DNA of 64,000 nt from Limonium bicolor (GCA_023374045.1 CM041776.1:136775296-136839295), one strand, 5' to 3'. Positions 23,975 to 37,228 are shown, numbered from the stretch's first letter. The notes: generated by a model not told the origin, from the letters alone. Translations and numbers: made by a program.

Positions 23975-24924
23975 GTACGATCCTCCAAAAAACAACTTAT
24001 AATACAACTCTTAAATAAATAATAGCAGGAAAACAATCACTTAAACCACAGAGGAACAAGACGTTTCACAAATCACCAAATCAAGATAACAAGATAAGAA
24101 TAAAGATTAATACAAAAAATAAAGTTAGTTAGTGAAACAAAATCACATCATGTGTTAGTGAACATCCATTGCCTTAGTTAAACCCAATTCCCGTTAGGAG
24201 TAGAAAGACTCAGGTAGTCACAAAGGACTAGGAATGAAAAGATAGATCCAAGAACCATTAACTCAAGAGTAGAATAAAACCAATTAGGAGAGATGGCCCC
24301 CACCGCCAGATATAAATGTACGTATGGACGAGGGATATACAGCCCCTGCTGTCAGTTTAATAATGTGCTGGTGGACGAGGGATATACAGGCCCCTGCTGT
24401 TAAATATAAATGCCCCTATGGGCGAGGGATATACAGCCCCCTGCTGTTACCATTGAAGACGCGCGCACGTTGAAACCTCAAGAACCAGCTCATGGATGAA
24501 ACGATATCCAGAGTCAAAAGAAGAATTTATCACACAAGCTGAGTTAGTCACACAACCATTTCCTTTTTAGAAATTCCTCTTAAAGTCAGTTAGCATTTTC
24601 CAAAACATTCCACAAGTCAATCAGCAAAAATATCGGAGTACGAGAAATCGTACCTGGTATGTGAAGAACAATAAATAACTCAAATAAGTGATTCCCCAAT
24701 AGTAACCTATAATTAAGGTATTCCAAGTGTCGATTAGTTAAGGGACTTATAAACTAAACAACCTTCTTTTCTTACTGATTAATAGTTCCAGGTTTACCAT
24801 TATCCTCTCACAAAGATTTGGGCTTGACTTGTTAACTAAATCCTTTACTAGGCCCTTTTCGTTTAGCTTAGAATGATTTAGAATTTATTCGTGAGAGTGG
24901 CCCAAACTCTCTTTGAACTGTTTA

Positions 24925-27900
24925 TGTAATACCCCAACCCGAAATCCAATAAACTGAACGGCGATCACTCCCAAATAAAATACAACTGCAGCGGAAATAA
25001 ATACAACAACCGGGCGGTATTACAATGCCGTTGGCCACCCTTGTGACCAACAAGGCTAAGTCCAAATACAATCCTCAATGTCACGGTCTGGAATACAGAT
25101 ACAACCCGAGATACTAGGAATCAAACTCAAAGTAAAATACTGAAATAAAAATAATTAACTAATAGTAGACTCCCAAAGCTTGGTCTACCCCACCTACACT
25201 CAGTGTGGTGATCTTCTTAAACTTCAGGTACCTGAAAAATGGGGGTGCCCCCAAAGGGGCTCAGCAAACAATGCTGGTATGGAAAACGTGCAGCTCATCG
25301 TCTACCGGGCCACACCAACTACTTTGTCGAACACATGCAGTTCATTTTTATAAAGCTGTAAACAAGCATAATCTGATGATAACAAGTATCCAAACAAGGA
25401 CAATAATGTCACATAGAACAAGACACAGAAGGTCAAGTTAGCTGAACTGAAATGTCTGATAGTTGTCGGGTCCACACAGTGGGACTGACAGATGTATAAA
25501 AGTATATCAATATAGTGGAGGTATAGTGACCTCGTTATAGAGAAAGGTTGGGTATAAAAACCCCAGGAGATAACGTAGTTAAACCCTGAACTGAGAGGCG
25601 TGGGAAAATGAATCCCACTAGAGGAATGAAATCTTCCTCAAACTGAACTGATGGGCATTTGAATCCCGGGAGGAATAGAGTCTTCCTCCCAACTGAATGT
25701 TCCGTCGCGACGTAGTAGGAGACGACCTGAGACAGGTACAACTCCTGTAGCATGCATGGCCAGATCCAACTGGGCTCCTCGTTCTCGAAGTATAGAATTG
25801 TTAAGTGTCATATAAAGACGTTAAACAAGAACACAATGTGTATTGTCAATTATCACGTTTAGGATAATGACGTTGTTATAAAGTGAAGTTAGTGAGAGAC
25901 TCGAGTACAAGTCCTCGGTATACTGAAGCGCAGGTATTTAATCCACTGGTATGGTAGTGTTTGTATGCGTGGGACATACACGTTGTAGTCAGCAACATTC
26001 ACGCACATAAAATAATACAACAACGCACAAGAGTAATCAACATCTTACATTAATTATCTTGGTCGTTATTTCAAACAACAGATAGCACACAAGCCGGTGT
26101 AATCCGTAGAAAACAGGTTGCAAGAATCCCATACCGTTCACCGTAGACTGTACTTGTTTAAATTCCCGGTCAACGTCTGGTCAAACAAAGTCCTAGAATA
26201 GGATTAACTGAGAGGGTTAATTTATGTTACCCTTATATAATAATTCTATTGGATTTTTCAACAAATCTCGTATTTGTTATTTCATGTGAGGTTTATTTCT
26301 TTTAATTACCTCATGATTTAATGTATAACTTATTTGTTATTCCTTTTTGATTTATTTATAAATCCTTTAATGTACATATATGTATTCATATAGTCATGTA
26401 CTATATTTGTTGTTTATTTTAATTGTCTAAGTGACATAACCACTTATAATTTTCTTAACTATATTTAAATGTCTTACAATGACATAATATTCTTATAATC
26501 TCATTATTCTCCTTTTAGTCATAAATAGTTCTTATTGTTTCTTTTTATCTTCCTTGTAACTATATAGGCCATAGTTCTAATTCCATAATTCCTTTAATTA
26601 AAATTCTTTCTTCTAATTCCTCAAAGTATCCATATAGGACTTATATTTTTTAAATCTAAATTATTACCCTTATATTTCGGTTATTTATAAATCAACCACA
26701 TTAATTCATAAACTTTATATTTAAATTCTAATCTCATTATATTATAGAGTTTTAACTTCTTATTTAGCTAAATTACATAGTCACACTAATATTTTGGTAT
26801 ATAGCTTTTAAGTACTATAACTTTCAAAAATAACAACTTAGCCCCTTAAATTCTCGGCAATAATATTTTATTTCCCATAATTACAATTTAACCACAAAAC
26901 CTTATAAACTTTGCATAATGCCTTATAAACTATAGTTTTAATTTTAATTCTCCATAAATGCCGAATATATATATAAAAATTCTTAAATTACCAAACTAAC
27001 CCCATGTAATTCGGCTTTGGTCTTGAACTCTCCATTAATTACATTTTCACCCCAAAACTTTATAATAACTTCTTAATGACTTATAAACTAAAGTCTAAAT
27101 ATATAATTCCTCAAAATTTCAAAGGTGAGCCTAATAAATCTCTTAATTATGAATTCGCCCCTTTTTATGTTCTAAACTTTCATAACAACTTTTATAAATT
27201 ACATAATAGCCCAAAACTTAATAAAATGTTATTTTAACACTTGTTTAAATTATCTAAAATTCATAAACTTAATTCCTAACCTTATATTATTATAATTTCA
27301 CCAAATACCCCTTTAGCTCTCGGCTTTCACAATATATACACTAAATTTTGTAAAAATTACATTTAAGCCACTTAACTTAATTAATTAGCCATTTAAGCTC
27401 TCATAAAATATTTTTAACTCACCAAACTTTGTGATATAAGTTTATATACCTAAGTAGGTCATTAATACCTATTTATCAATTAAAACATTCGGCCATATTT
27501 ATTTGGTGACCATATAGTATATAAAAGTGGATTTATATGTCATAATAATTATACATAAATTCATAGGAGTTATATAACTCATGTAAAAATTATTGTAATG
27601 TCTTATATAAATTCTTAGCTCAAAAATAAGCATTTTTGCCCTTGATAATTCGGCTTGAATTAATATGTAATATAACTAAATTTTGTGACACAAAAATGTG
27701 TCTTAAGGTAAATATTTCTATATAAGTTATAGATTGTATCTTTGGCATATAATACCTTATAGTTTCGGTTTTAATAACCTAGGAGATGTACATAATTTTT
27801 GTATAATTTTTAGAAGCTTAACAAAGCTTATAACATAAAGATTTACTTAGTAAACTTACTTCTTAACAAGGTGGTTAAGTGCTTGAACTCTTCTTGAATC

Positions 27901-29795
27901 TCCAAGCTTTCTCCAAGGTAATATTGATGCTCCACTTCGGTTATATGCAAGTGGTGAAGGAGTTTTAGGAGTTAGATCTTCAACAAAGATCTTAAGTAGA
28001 TTTGTAAGTAGTTTTACAAGAATTTACCTTAAGCTTTTCTCCTTATAATTTCGGCTCACTAATGGTGGATGAAGAACAAGTTTTCCTTCATGAAAATGAA
28101 GAAGAAAAGAGCCTTAGAAGAAGGAGAACTTGGTTACACATAAAAATGTGCTTTAAGGATTTACAAGCGTTAAAACTACCTTAAGATAACCTTGAGATGC
28201 TCCTTGGTTTAATGTTGGTTTGGACAACCTCCTTGGAGAACTAATTGATGTCGAACACTTGTTGTTAAGCTAGGAAGAGTTTTGCTTCAAGGCTTGCCAA
28301 GAAATGCTAGGAAATTACCTTAAAGATGAAGATAGAAGTTAAAACTCCATTAATGGACTTAAGAGCTTCAAAGGAAGAAGATGAAGCTAGAAGAGAGAGC
28401 TAGGGAGCCTTACCAATTCGTGGATGAAGAGGGCAAGGAGAAGAATGAGACTCACGAATTGTATAAGGTAAGAAATGCATTTGGAATTTGATTTTTGCTT
28501 TGTCAATTTTTAATGTCAAATGACTTTACTTTTCCTTAGTTTATTACATGGTTTATTGGCTCAATAAAAGCCTCCTTTCCAGCATAATTTCGTGCATGTG
28601 GTGTGTGACAAGGCAAGAGTTGGAAAGGAAATAATTGTGAGCTAGAAGACAAGGTAATTTAGGTAAGTTATTCTTTTGATTTTTCTAAGTTAGGCTTGTC
28701 TTCTTCCTCCCTTGTAGAGTCACGAATTCAAGGATCAAAGGGGTGTCTTAATTGACATTGAAGAGCCAAGGACAAGCATGTTAGGTCACATGGAAAAGAA
28801 GGAATCTAGAAAAGTGAATTCTAGATCTACTTTTTGCTTTTTCTCATTTGTTTTTGTTCTAGCTCACATGGCCTTATTCCATGGCCTAATTTCGACAGCT
28901 TTCTGGTCATATGAGACCTACATACTTTGACATTAAGTAATATAACACATGGGAAGGTGAGTCACCATGCTCTATGCCTTTTACAAACTTTTAATGCAAT
29001 TTTTATACTAGTTTTTGCTCTCAAAATCGGCCCCTATAGAGAGTCTTGTTGACTAGTCACACCAACTGATTTAGAAGGTCATTTTAACCCTATTTAAGAT
29101 TACCAATTCGTGGCATGTCAAAAACTACAAGGCAATTGCGTAAAACGCGTTTTCGTGACACTCGAAGGTGTGTTTTTGTGCTCTAAGGAAATTTTGGGAA
29201 ACAATTTGTTTTTATGAGTTCCAAGTGTTTGTAAACACTTATTATAGTAAATACACATATACTAAGATGTTACATTGGGTTATATGGGGTTACATCCACC
29301 CGTGACATAATTTACGGGCCATCGGGACACACCCGGGCAAAAAGGAGCGCTAAGAAATCCTCCTGTGGTTTTGGCTGAATTTTGAGAAACCACTTCGTGG
29401 GTTCTCTTTATAATGGTTAATAATGATGTTAGGAACTCAAGGAATTAATTTTATAGGAGTTCGTGCCACCTCGGCACTCCTCCGGAGTTTTCGTGCTTTA
29501 AGGAGCGGGCGTGAGCACTCCCAAGCGTTTTGCGTTTTTGACTGAATTTAGCTTAGGGAATATATTTGTATATTCATATAATAATTTTATGACCATTTGG
29601 TTTGAATATTAGAGGGTCATACAAGGTCATGTTTGACCATATGCTTCTAAGGCGTTTTAGCGTTTATGGAGAAACGACTATTTTTACGTAACGTTTTCAT
29701 GCATGGGTTTGCATGCGTACGTGAAATGATTCATATTTGGATTATATTCCAATAAATAATGATTTAATAATATTATTTAGATTTGGGGTATTTCA
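24925..29795 (-). repeat. Solo LTR of family C (4.87 kb)
   Basis: It starts TGTAATACCCC and ends GGGGTATTTCA. The flanks are a perfect 5-bp duplication gttta at 24920-24924 and 29796-29800, and no PBS, PPT or coding sequence lies between, so it is a solo LTR left by recombination. It shares LTR blocks with A and D: the hairpin-donor module at 25226-25276 and an agcacacaagccg...ttcaccgt block at 26092-26143. Short frames inside (25205-25441, 25535-25753) are not genes. From 26200 on it is very AT-rich. The orientation is inferred from these shared blocks. Confidence 0.93.
25226..25276 (-). promoter_or_regulatory. LTR hairpin plus splice-donor-like module, C
   Basis: Donor-like TTCAG^GTACC (intron side 25231), hairpin GCCCC/GGGGC around AAA (25247-25260) and hairpin CAGCA/TGCTG with a 5-nt loop (25262-25276). 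Confidence 0.5.
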
Positions 29796-32609
29796 GTTTA
29801 AGTGGGCTTTTGGAGTTCAAAGACTTGGGCTTAGTAGGTCAACCCAAGACCGTGTTATGATTATGTTGTATAATTAAACCCTTAAGTTAATAGTGACTAT
29901 TTAATTACACACCGATTAACCCAAGGTTTAACATATATATATCCTACTTATTATAACTATCACAAGGAATATTATTTCCCTCATCTATTTTAATGCATTT
30001 ATATACATATATATTTATATATATCTTTATGTATTAAGATTTATCCATAACAATCTTAGGAAATTTTATTGTATTTAATTATGTTCAATAACTTTTAGGC
30101 ATACCACAACTGACATATGGTTTAATAAGTAAAATGTTTTCCTTTATTTATTTAATGTATGTAAGTATACCTGTATTAGAATTTAACTAAGACGTCCCCT
30201 ATGTAACTTATTATATTTAAACTATCTTATTACCACAACCTTTAACTGCATTCCAAATATGATTCATAAAGTATTTATTTAGCTATATCTTAGGATTCTA
30301 GCTCTTATAATATTTAGTTATTACAAGTGTTAATTATCAGTTCCTTGCTTTACTCTAAGTTACTACTTTATTCCATTCTTATACATACATAAAAATATAT
30401 ATATTTACTCCTTAGTTTAATTAAAAATATTAACTCCCATATAGAATAACAAGTAAAACGTAAAAACAATTAAATCCCTTGATTTACATAAGTTTCTACT
30501 TAAATAAGTATATATACATATATGTAAATAATTTCACTTCTCTTAAAAACCAATACCAAAACATTTATAAACTTACTGTTATAAAATGTTAATTTAGTTT
30601 TCCCATATTTTCCCCAGCTTAAAAGTTAATTAACAAACCATACTTTAATTTTTGGTTACATTAAAACCCTTATATTATAAGTTATTCTTATGAAAAACTC
30701 ATAAACACAATTTTTAAAACCTTTTACCATTGCCCATAAATTACCAAATTTAATATACAGTAACCATAACATTTTAGACATATTATAAAATTTTTATTTC
30801 TTAAAAATATCGTTTTAATTTAGCCCAAATAATTCCAGAAAACCCGTAACTTGCAAAAATCATAACTTATGTTTAAAAACTCCAAAACCATATTAATTTA
30901 CATCAAAGTAAAGTAGATTTAATAAGGAATCTATGGTTAAAATCTCAAGTCAAAATACCTTCGGAAAGGCCATTAACTAAATTCAACAAGTTAGAGCTAA
31001 ATTCTGAAATTTTATAAACTTATAACATTTTTATCCACGATCTAATCTCGGCCGTCCGTTTCATTAAGTCCAGATCGGACGGCCCTTGAACGCCTAGTTC
31101 ATCAGCGAAGCTATAAACCATGTCGAGTACTAAATCTGCAATATCTCCCAATCTATAGAACAAAATCGAGTGATTCTTGTTTCTATGGTTTCGAAATTAA
31201 ATTACGGTTCTAATGACACCGATTTCCCCAATTATAATGCAGTATTCAATGGTTTTCGAATTCGATTTCGAGGTTAGGGTTCATGCGGGTTTCCGAAACC
31301 AAATCTGTCAAATTCACTCAATCTAAAGCGTAATTGATGCAATTGAATCATGGTTTTGACCGACAGTGTAACATAGTTTAGCAAGGTTGAAGGAATTTGA
31401 AGAAAACTTACCAGAATTGCTCGAATCGAAGGGATTAGTTTTCGGTTTCTGGAAAAACGCCCCCTTTACAACTCGATTGAGTAGCCTACTTTGTAACACT
31501 ATAATTTACAGTACAGAGGGAGTTAGAACTAGTTCTTGGGCTTAATCTAAAGAAGAAACTTCGCTCTACACAATGATAGCAAGAACTCACCCTAACTTGC
31601 ACTACACAGAAAGAAATCGAAGCTGGAAGTTGTGAGTTTACCTTGCGTTTTCTAGAAAGAAAACTATAATTTTATGCTGTGACGAAACCGAAACTTTAGA
31701 CACCTTGTTCTTGAAAACCGTTGAGAATTGGCTTAGGCTATCAACATGAAAGTTTTAGAGGAATTAGAGCTCTTCAAAACGAGCTAAAGAACATGAAATT
31801 TGGCTGAGAAACGAAGAAGTTATGGCTAGACGAAGTTACCTGATTTGAAGGAAAAACTGGAACTGCAGTTTCGGTTTTTGCAGGGTGGCTACTTTGATTC
31901 GATTTTCCGGTTGATTTAGGATGAGTTAGGGTTAGTGTGAGTTATGGTTGTTTAGAGGAAGTGTAGGAGAAGGCAACAAAGAAGACGGCACTCAAAAATT
32001 CCATAAGATGAGAAAGTTATGAAGGTCACAAGATAGGGCAAAACCTGATTTCTGTTACCGGAAATATAGGGGATAAAAACGACTAAGTGTTGGGGCGCGA
32101 TTACCGAGGCGCGCGATGAGTCAGCAAAGCTGCCAGGTCAGCCCTTTTTTCAAATTTTGGCTCTAAACTTCATTTGATCATAACTTTGGCTAGGATGATC
32201 CGTTTTTGACGTTCTTTTATCGATCTTCATGGTTTTCCATAACCTATTTATTGGTATAGGTTTCATGGCCTGGTTTGACCATTCTCAAAAAGTCAACCCT
32301 AGCAAGGCTTTAGGGTTTCTAGAATTTGATATTGATTTTTATGTTTCAAAACAATGTTCCAACACTTCCTAAAATCTTTATAACATAGTTGGAGTGTTTA
32401 GAAATTTTTCCAAGATCTATTGACTTATAAATATTATCATTAAATACATAATACCATATAATTATATATAATAATTAAATGTTTTATTGTATTCTTAAGG
32501 GTTAAATAGGAGAAATCCCCTATATAAATTTCATAATTCCATATAATAATTTAATATTTAATAAAAGAAATCCCCCTAAATTAATTTAAATTAATTTAGG
32601 GGTATTTCA

Positions 32610-32630
32610 GTATATCCCCCTTAAAAGAAA
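32610..32630 (-). promoter_or_regulatory. Polypurine tract of B
   Basis: Minus-strand TTTTAAGGGGGATATAC abuts the 3' LTR edge, the expected site of plus-strand cDNA priming. A near-identical tract lies at 32943-32962. Confidence 0.85.
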
Positions 32631-33019
32631 CTTCGCTTCGAAGTTTAAAAATCAACTAATAGGCACTCACACCGCTTCGGGTGTGCTGAGACAATAATAA
32701 TTCCAATGAAATTCCATACCAATCCAATCCTTTATTTCCATTTCAACATTCCACTCGAGAGTACCGAAATCAAATCAAACTGAATCAAAATATAAACTGA
32801 AACAAAACACAAACGTGACAACTACCGTGCCATAATGTAAAACTACGTACATACATACATCTCTCACACTACAATACTGTTCTCCCTCTACTAACAATGC
32901 AACAAGGCATAATCCGGATGAGATAACGAAGGAGGAGTATGCCAGTATATCCCCCTTAAAAGAGCTAAGGTACGCCCTCGTACCGCCATTAACGTGAACC
33001 ACAGCAGGATAGCAGAATA

Positions 33020-36000
33020 TCATGTAAATAGATGTGGGTACTTCACTCTCATGGAGTCCTCAGTCTCCCAAGTAGCTTCCTCAACCCCATGATGCTCCCA
33101 AAGAACCTTCACCAATTTGACTGATCTGCCTCTCGTTTCTCGGACCTTCATGTCCAAGATCCGAATAGGAGTCTCCTCATACCTCAGTGTAGGCTCAATC
33201 TCCAGTCTCTCTGGCTGTAGTACGTGAGAAGGGTCAGGCATATACTTCTTCAACTGCGACACATGAAACACGTCGTGTACCTTCCCCAACTCCGCTGGTA
33301 GCACTAGTCTGTAATCAACTGGGCCCACTCGCTCTGTAATCCTGTATGGGCCGACATACTTAGGGCTTAGCTTCCCCCTCATCCCAAATCTGAAGATGCC
33401 TCTCATCGGAGACACTCGTAAGAAGACCATGTCTCCCAACTGAAACTCGAGCTCTCTGGTGCGCTGATCCCCATAAGATTTCTGTCTGGACTGCGCTGCC
33501 CTCATGTGCTGCTGAATAACCTTGATGTCATCCTGCAGTGTCTGGAATGGTGCCATGCCGATAGACGCATGGTAAGAGTTATTGTAGGAGAACTCTACCA
33601 GGTGTAGACGCTCCACCCAACTCCCCTGATAGTCTAGAGCGACCGCTTGCAACATATCCTCCAATGTCTGAATAGTCCTCTCAGTCTGCCCATCAGTCTG
33701 CGGGTGAAAAGCTGTGCTAAGTCGTAGCTGAGTCCCAAATGCCTCTTGCACCTGACGCCAAAATTTACTGAGGAAACGAGTGTCACGATCAGAGACGATC
33801 GTCTTCGGTACCCCATGGTACCGGATATGCTCTGTGGTGAACACCTCAGCTAGTTTGGGCACCTTCCATGTGTCCTTAATAGGTATGAACCTAGCTGTTT
33901 TGGTCAACCTATTGACTATAACCCATATGGCGTTCAGTCCACCTCTAGCTGGAGGGAGACCGACCACAAAATCCATGCTGATGTCGTCAAACTTCTAGCA
34001 CGGTACTGGTAGTGACTGAATCTGGCCGCCTGGTCGATGATGCTCAAACTTCACCTTCTGACAAGTGAGGCACCGAGAGACGAAATCAGCTACATCCCTC
34101 TTCATCCCGCTCCACCAGAATAATTGCTTCAAGTCCTTGTACATCTTGGTCGCTCCAGGGTGTACTGATAATGTCAAGGAGTGAGCCTCTGAAAGAATCC
34201 TGCTCTGAAGTTCCGTCGCATCTTGAGGAACGCAGAGTCTGCCTCTGACTCGAAGGTGTCCCTCGCTGTCCAGCTCGTAGTCATACTTCAAACCGTCAGT
34301 CAACCCGTCTGCTAACTTTTGTCTGATGCCCTGTAGATAAACGTCACTGTCCTGGGCTGCATACACCTCCTCAGCTATCGTGGTCGTCTCTATCAAGGCA
34401 AGAAGTGAATAAGCTCTTCTGCTCAGAGCATCTGCCACAACATTTCCTTTCCCTTCTGTGTACTGGAGGTTGATGTCATAATCAGCCAGTTGCTCGACCC
34501 ATCTTCGCTGTCTCAAATTCAACTCCTTCTGGGTCCAGATGTACATCAGACTCTTATGGTCTATCATAATTCGAACTGTGGCTCCATACAAGTAATGTCG
34601 CCAGATCTTCAAGGCGAAGACTATGGCGAGGAGCTCAAGGTCGTGTGTAGGGTAATTCTCTTCGTGCTTCTTCAGCTGTCTAGAAGCATACGCTACTACT
34701 CGGCCATGCTGCATTAGTACCCCACCAATCCCTTTGCCTGAAGCATCGCAATATACCTCGTACCCCTCGTTCCCCTCTGGGATAATCAATACTGGAGCTG
34801 AGGTTAAGGCATCCTTCAGCGCCTGAAAGGAGACCTCACAAGCCTCTGTCCATACAAACGGGCTGTCCTTCTTCATAAGAGAGGTCAAGGGCTTGGCTAG
34901 CCTGGAGAAGTCCTTCACAAAGCGTCTATAGTAGCCAGCCAACCCAAGGAAACTCCTAACCTCTATCACAGTGCGAGGTCTATGCCAGCTCTTCACTGCC
35001 TCAATCTTAGCTGGGTCTATTGAAACTCCCTCAGCTGAGATCACGTGTCCAAGAAATGACACCTTGTCCAGCCAGAATTCACACTTGCTGAATTTGGCAT
35101 ACAATTGTTTCTCCCTTAGCATCTCCAAGACTGTCCTCAAATGTTGCTCATGTTCCTCTTTGCTCTTGGAGAAGACTAGAATGTCGTCTATGAATACGAC
35201 TACCGACTTATCTAGCTAGGCTTGGAAGACTCTCTGCATCAAATCCATAAATCTCGCCGGTGCATTGGTCAGTCCAAACGGCATCACTGTGAACTCATAG
35301 TGGCCGTATCTGGTCCGGAAGGCTGTCTTCTCAATGTCTGGCTCAGCTACAGCTATCTGGTGATATCCGGACTGCAGATCAATCTTAGAGAGCACCTTTG
35401 CTCCCCTCAGCTGGTCGAACAAGTCATCGATCCTGGGCAGTGGGTATTTGTTTTTGATCGTGACATTGTTCAGCTCTCTGTAGTCTATACACAGTCTCAT
35501 GCTTCTGTCCTTCTTCTTGACGAACAGCACAGGAGCGCCCCAAGGTGAGACGCTAGGTCTGATGAAGCCCTTATCTAGTAGCTCCTGCAGCTGCTTCTTC
35601 AACTCGACCATCTCTGCAGGGCCCATCCGGTAGGGAGCCTTAGCAATCGGTCCCGTGCCAGGTACGAGGTCGATGTTGAATTCAACCTCTCTCAGCGGTG
35701 GTAGTCCAGGTAGCTCCTCTGGAAAAATATCGGGGTACACCGACACAATGGGAACGTCGCTCCTGAACTTCGGATCCGTCCTCAGATCCTGGGCATAACA
35801 GTAGTAGGCAGTCGCACCCTTGGACACATCCTTCATCAGGGATAATGTCGATACAACCTTCACAGTCGGCTGCTTGGGCTGCATTCGGTATGATACTGTG
35901 ATCCCTGTGGCTGACTTCAAGAGGAGACGATGCTCTGCACAGTGTAGTCTACCTCTGTACCGCTGTAGCGTGTCCATGCCCACAATTATGTCAAATCCCA

Positions 36001-36234
36001 TGCCATGTAAGACAATGGCATCGAGAAGAAAGTCTACTCCCTTGATGTGCATGCTCAGATTCTTGCACTGTTTACTGCATTTGATCAGCTCTTTGGATGG
36101 CAACAAAATGGAGCAATCATGGATATCCTCTATGGGGGCATTTATCTTAGTATGAAATGCTTGGGATATAAAGGAGTGGGAGGCTCCAGAATCAAACAGG
36201 ACGGTAGCCTCCACTCCATTAATTTGGAATGTGC
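33020..36234 (-). pseudogene. pol: Pol polyprotein of chromovirus B, two nonsense codons
   Basis: One reading frame of about 1070 codons, interrupted only by TAG at 35216-35218 and 33995-33997. In order it holds protease ([13 protein letters not shown], near 36200), RT ([49 protein letters not shown], then [12 protein letters not shown] just after the first stop), RNase H ([19 protein letters not shown]), an HHCC integrase finger ending [12 protein letters not shown], the integrase D-D-E core ([31 protein letters not shown]), a GPY/F-type KYVGPYRITERVG and a C-terminal chromodomain (VLWEHHGVEEATWE). Compared with A about 27 residues are missing after MAPFQ. Both stops replace positions that are Gln and Trp in A. 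An acceptor-like TTGCAG lies just upstream at 36235. The protein would make and integrate cDNA, with the chromodomain guiding it to chromatin. Confidence 0.95.
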
Positions 36235-36478
36235 CTGCAATTATTGAGTGAAGTTTTAAAGTTTCTAGTTAACTCTTCCAAAGTAGTTGTTCAAGGTCAA
36301 TTGGTATACATGTGATGACCGTTCCATTGCTCTTTGCTTGAGCTTGGTCCAACACATTCAGCCTAACCTCTACATTTCCAGCTCCTACACGAAGAAATAA
36401 GTTCTTAGAATTTCCATTCTTATTGAAAGCTTCATGAGCAGTTTAATGATTACAAAGCTGAAATTGTAAGGTACATGG
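36235..36478 (-). other. AlkB-pol spacer of B
   Basis: This lies between the AlkB stop and the pol frame. A 57-codon open stretch after a TAA (about 36443 to 36267, with VEVRLNVLDQ) has no counterpart in A and is not recognised. An acceptor-like TCAATAATTGCAG ends at 36235. Confidence 0.4.
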
Positions 36479-37228
36479 CTAGATCTGTCTAAAGGTCAGG
36501 TTTAATCGGCCAGGTTTCAGGTGAGTCTGGTTAATAATGGGTGTGGGGGCTGTGTTGGGCTTGATTCTCTTCACTCCATGGTAGATGAGTCTAGCTGCCC
36601 CACCAAAGATCAGTACATCACCTGACTTCAGGAGGATCTTGGTGGCAAGGTCCATCCTCTTCTGGTCACCGAATAGGAACTCCGCGTCGTCTCCAAGTGA
36701 GATGGAGACCACTGGAACTCCTTTGGTGATGGATTCTAGGGATTCATCCTTATCTTGATGCAACCCTAGCTTACCTTCTTTTCCATAAAAATTGATGATG
36801 CAGACGTCTGAGGTTAGATCTGGGACGGGCTCATCCTCCAATTCTTGTGCTGCCTTAACTGCAGCTCTAATGATGGTCTGCAGTTCCTCCGGGATTGGTG
36901 GCACCTCCACTTCTTCATAGCTCTTGGTGGTGTGGTTCCACTTCTTACCTAGGCACATGATCTTCACCTTCATGGTCGAACCATTCTTGAAGGTAGGGGT
37001 GTAAAAATTTCCTCCCTTCACACCTAACTCCCTGATCTTGAGAATCAATGCATACTGGACTGCTGGGGTCAGGTACTCTCGTAGTAAGATCATCCCAGGT
37101 CTCAAGACCTCACACTTCTCTGGTGGGTGTGGTTTAGCTTCAAAAGGGATGTTGGGTGTGGTATATGGCAAAATAGGAAAGCAAATATCGAAAGCTGAAC
37201 AACAATTGCCATTAAATAAATAAGTCAA
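36479..37228 (-). CDS. AlkB-like 2-oxoglutarate/Fe(II) dioxygenase carried by chromovirus B
   Basis: A 249-codon frame that is open after a TGA. No ATG opens it, and its first possible start is a TTG. The core begins near residue 43 with RPGMILLREYLT. Numbering from 37228, GLHQDKDES gives the metal ligands His157 and Asp159, LIYHGVKRI gives His217, and the closing RLNLTFRQI gives Arg241 and Arg247 for 2-oxoglutarate and substrate. DVCIINFYGKEGKLG and SGDVLIFGGAAR are typical AlkB strands. Family members oxidatively remove methyl groups from nucleic-acid bases (m1A, m3C, 6mA, depending on the member). The wording resembles ALKBH1-type plant proteins, so capture of a host gene is the simplest origin. 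A splice-acceptor-like TTGTTCAG at 37195 is in phase with the gag donor at 56048. Element A sits 12 bp upstream. The frame is intact, but the enzyme's activity is unknown. Confidence 0.9.
   Translation of the reverse strand: MTYLFNGNCCSAFDICFPILPYTTPNIPFEAKPHPPEKCEVLRPGMILLREYLTPAVQYALILKIRELGVKGGNFYTPTFKNGSTMKVKIMCLGKKWNHTTKSYEEVEVPPIPEELQTIIRAAVKAAQELEDEPVPDLTSDVCIINFYGKEGKLGLHQDKDESLESITKGVPVVSISLGDDAEFLFGDQKRMDLATKILLKSGDVLIFGGAARLIYHGVKRIKPNTAPTPIINQTHLKPGRLNLTFRQI

Larger units (their letters stand above)
23670..32609 (-). repeat. 3' LTR of B, interrupted by solo LTR C
   Basis: Left copy of the B LTR, about 4.06 kb once C and one duplicated gttta are removed. It ends GGGGTATTTCA at 32609, next to the PPT. 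It shares long near-identical stretches with 57667-61926, but the right copy has about 170 bp more near 58527-58699. It carries three copies of a repeat with the core gacgagggatatacagcccc (24296-24448) and the hairpin-donor module (23908-23974). No gene is seen. Confidence 0.94.

Noticed and set aside
24296..24448. CRISPR-like array of three repeats
   Set aside because: There are only three imperfect copies without unique spacers, inside an LTR and present in both B LTRs. The genome is that of a plant.
36479..37228. AlkB frame as a host gene lying by chance between elements
   Set aside because: It sits at the exact gag-pol position of B once A is removed, and A carries a homologue at the same position, so it belongs to the elements.
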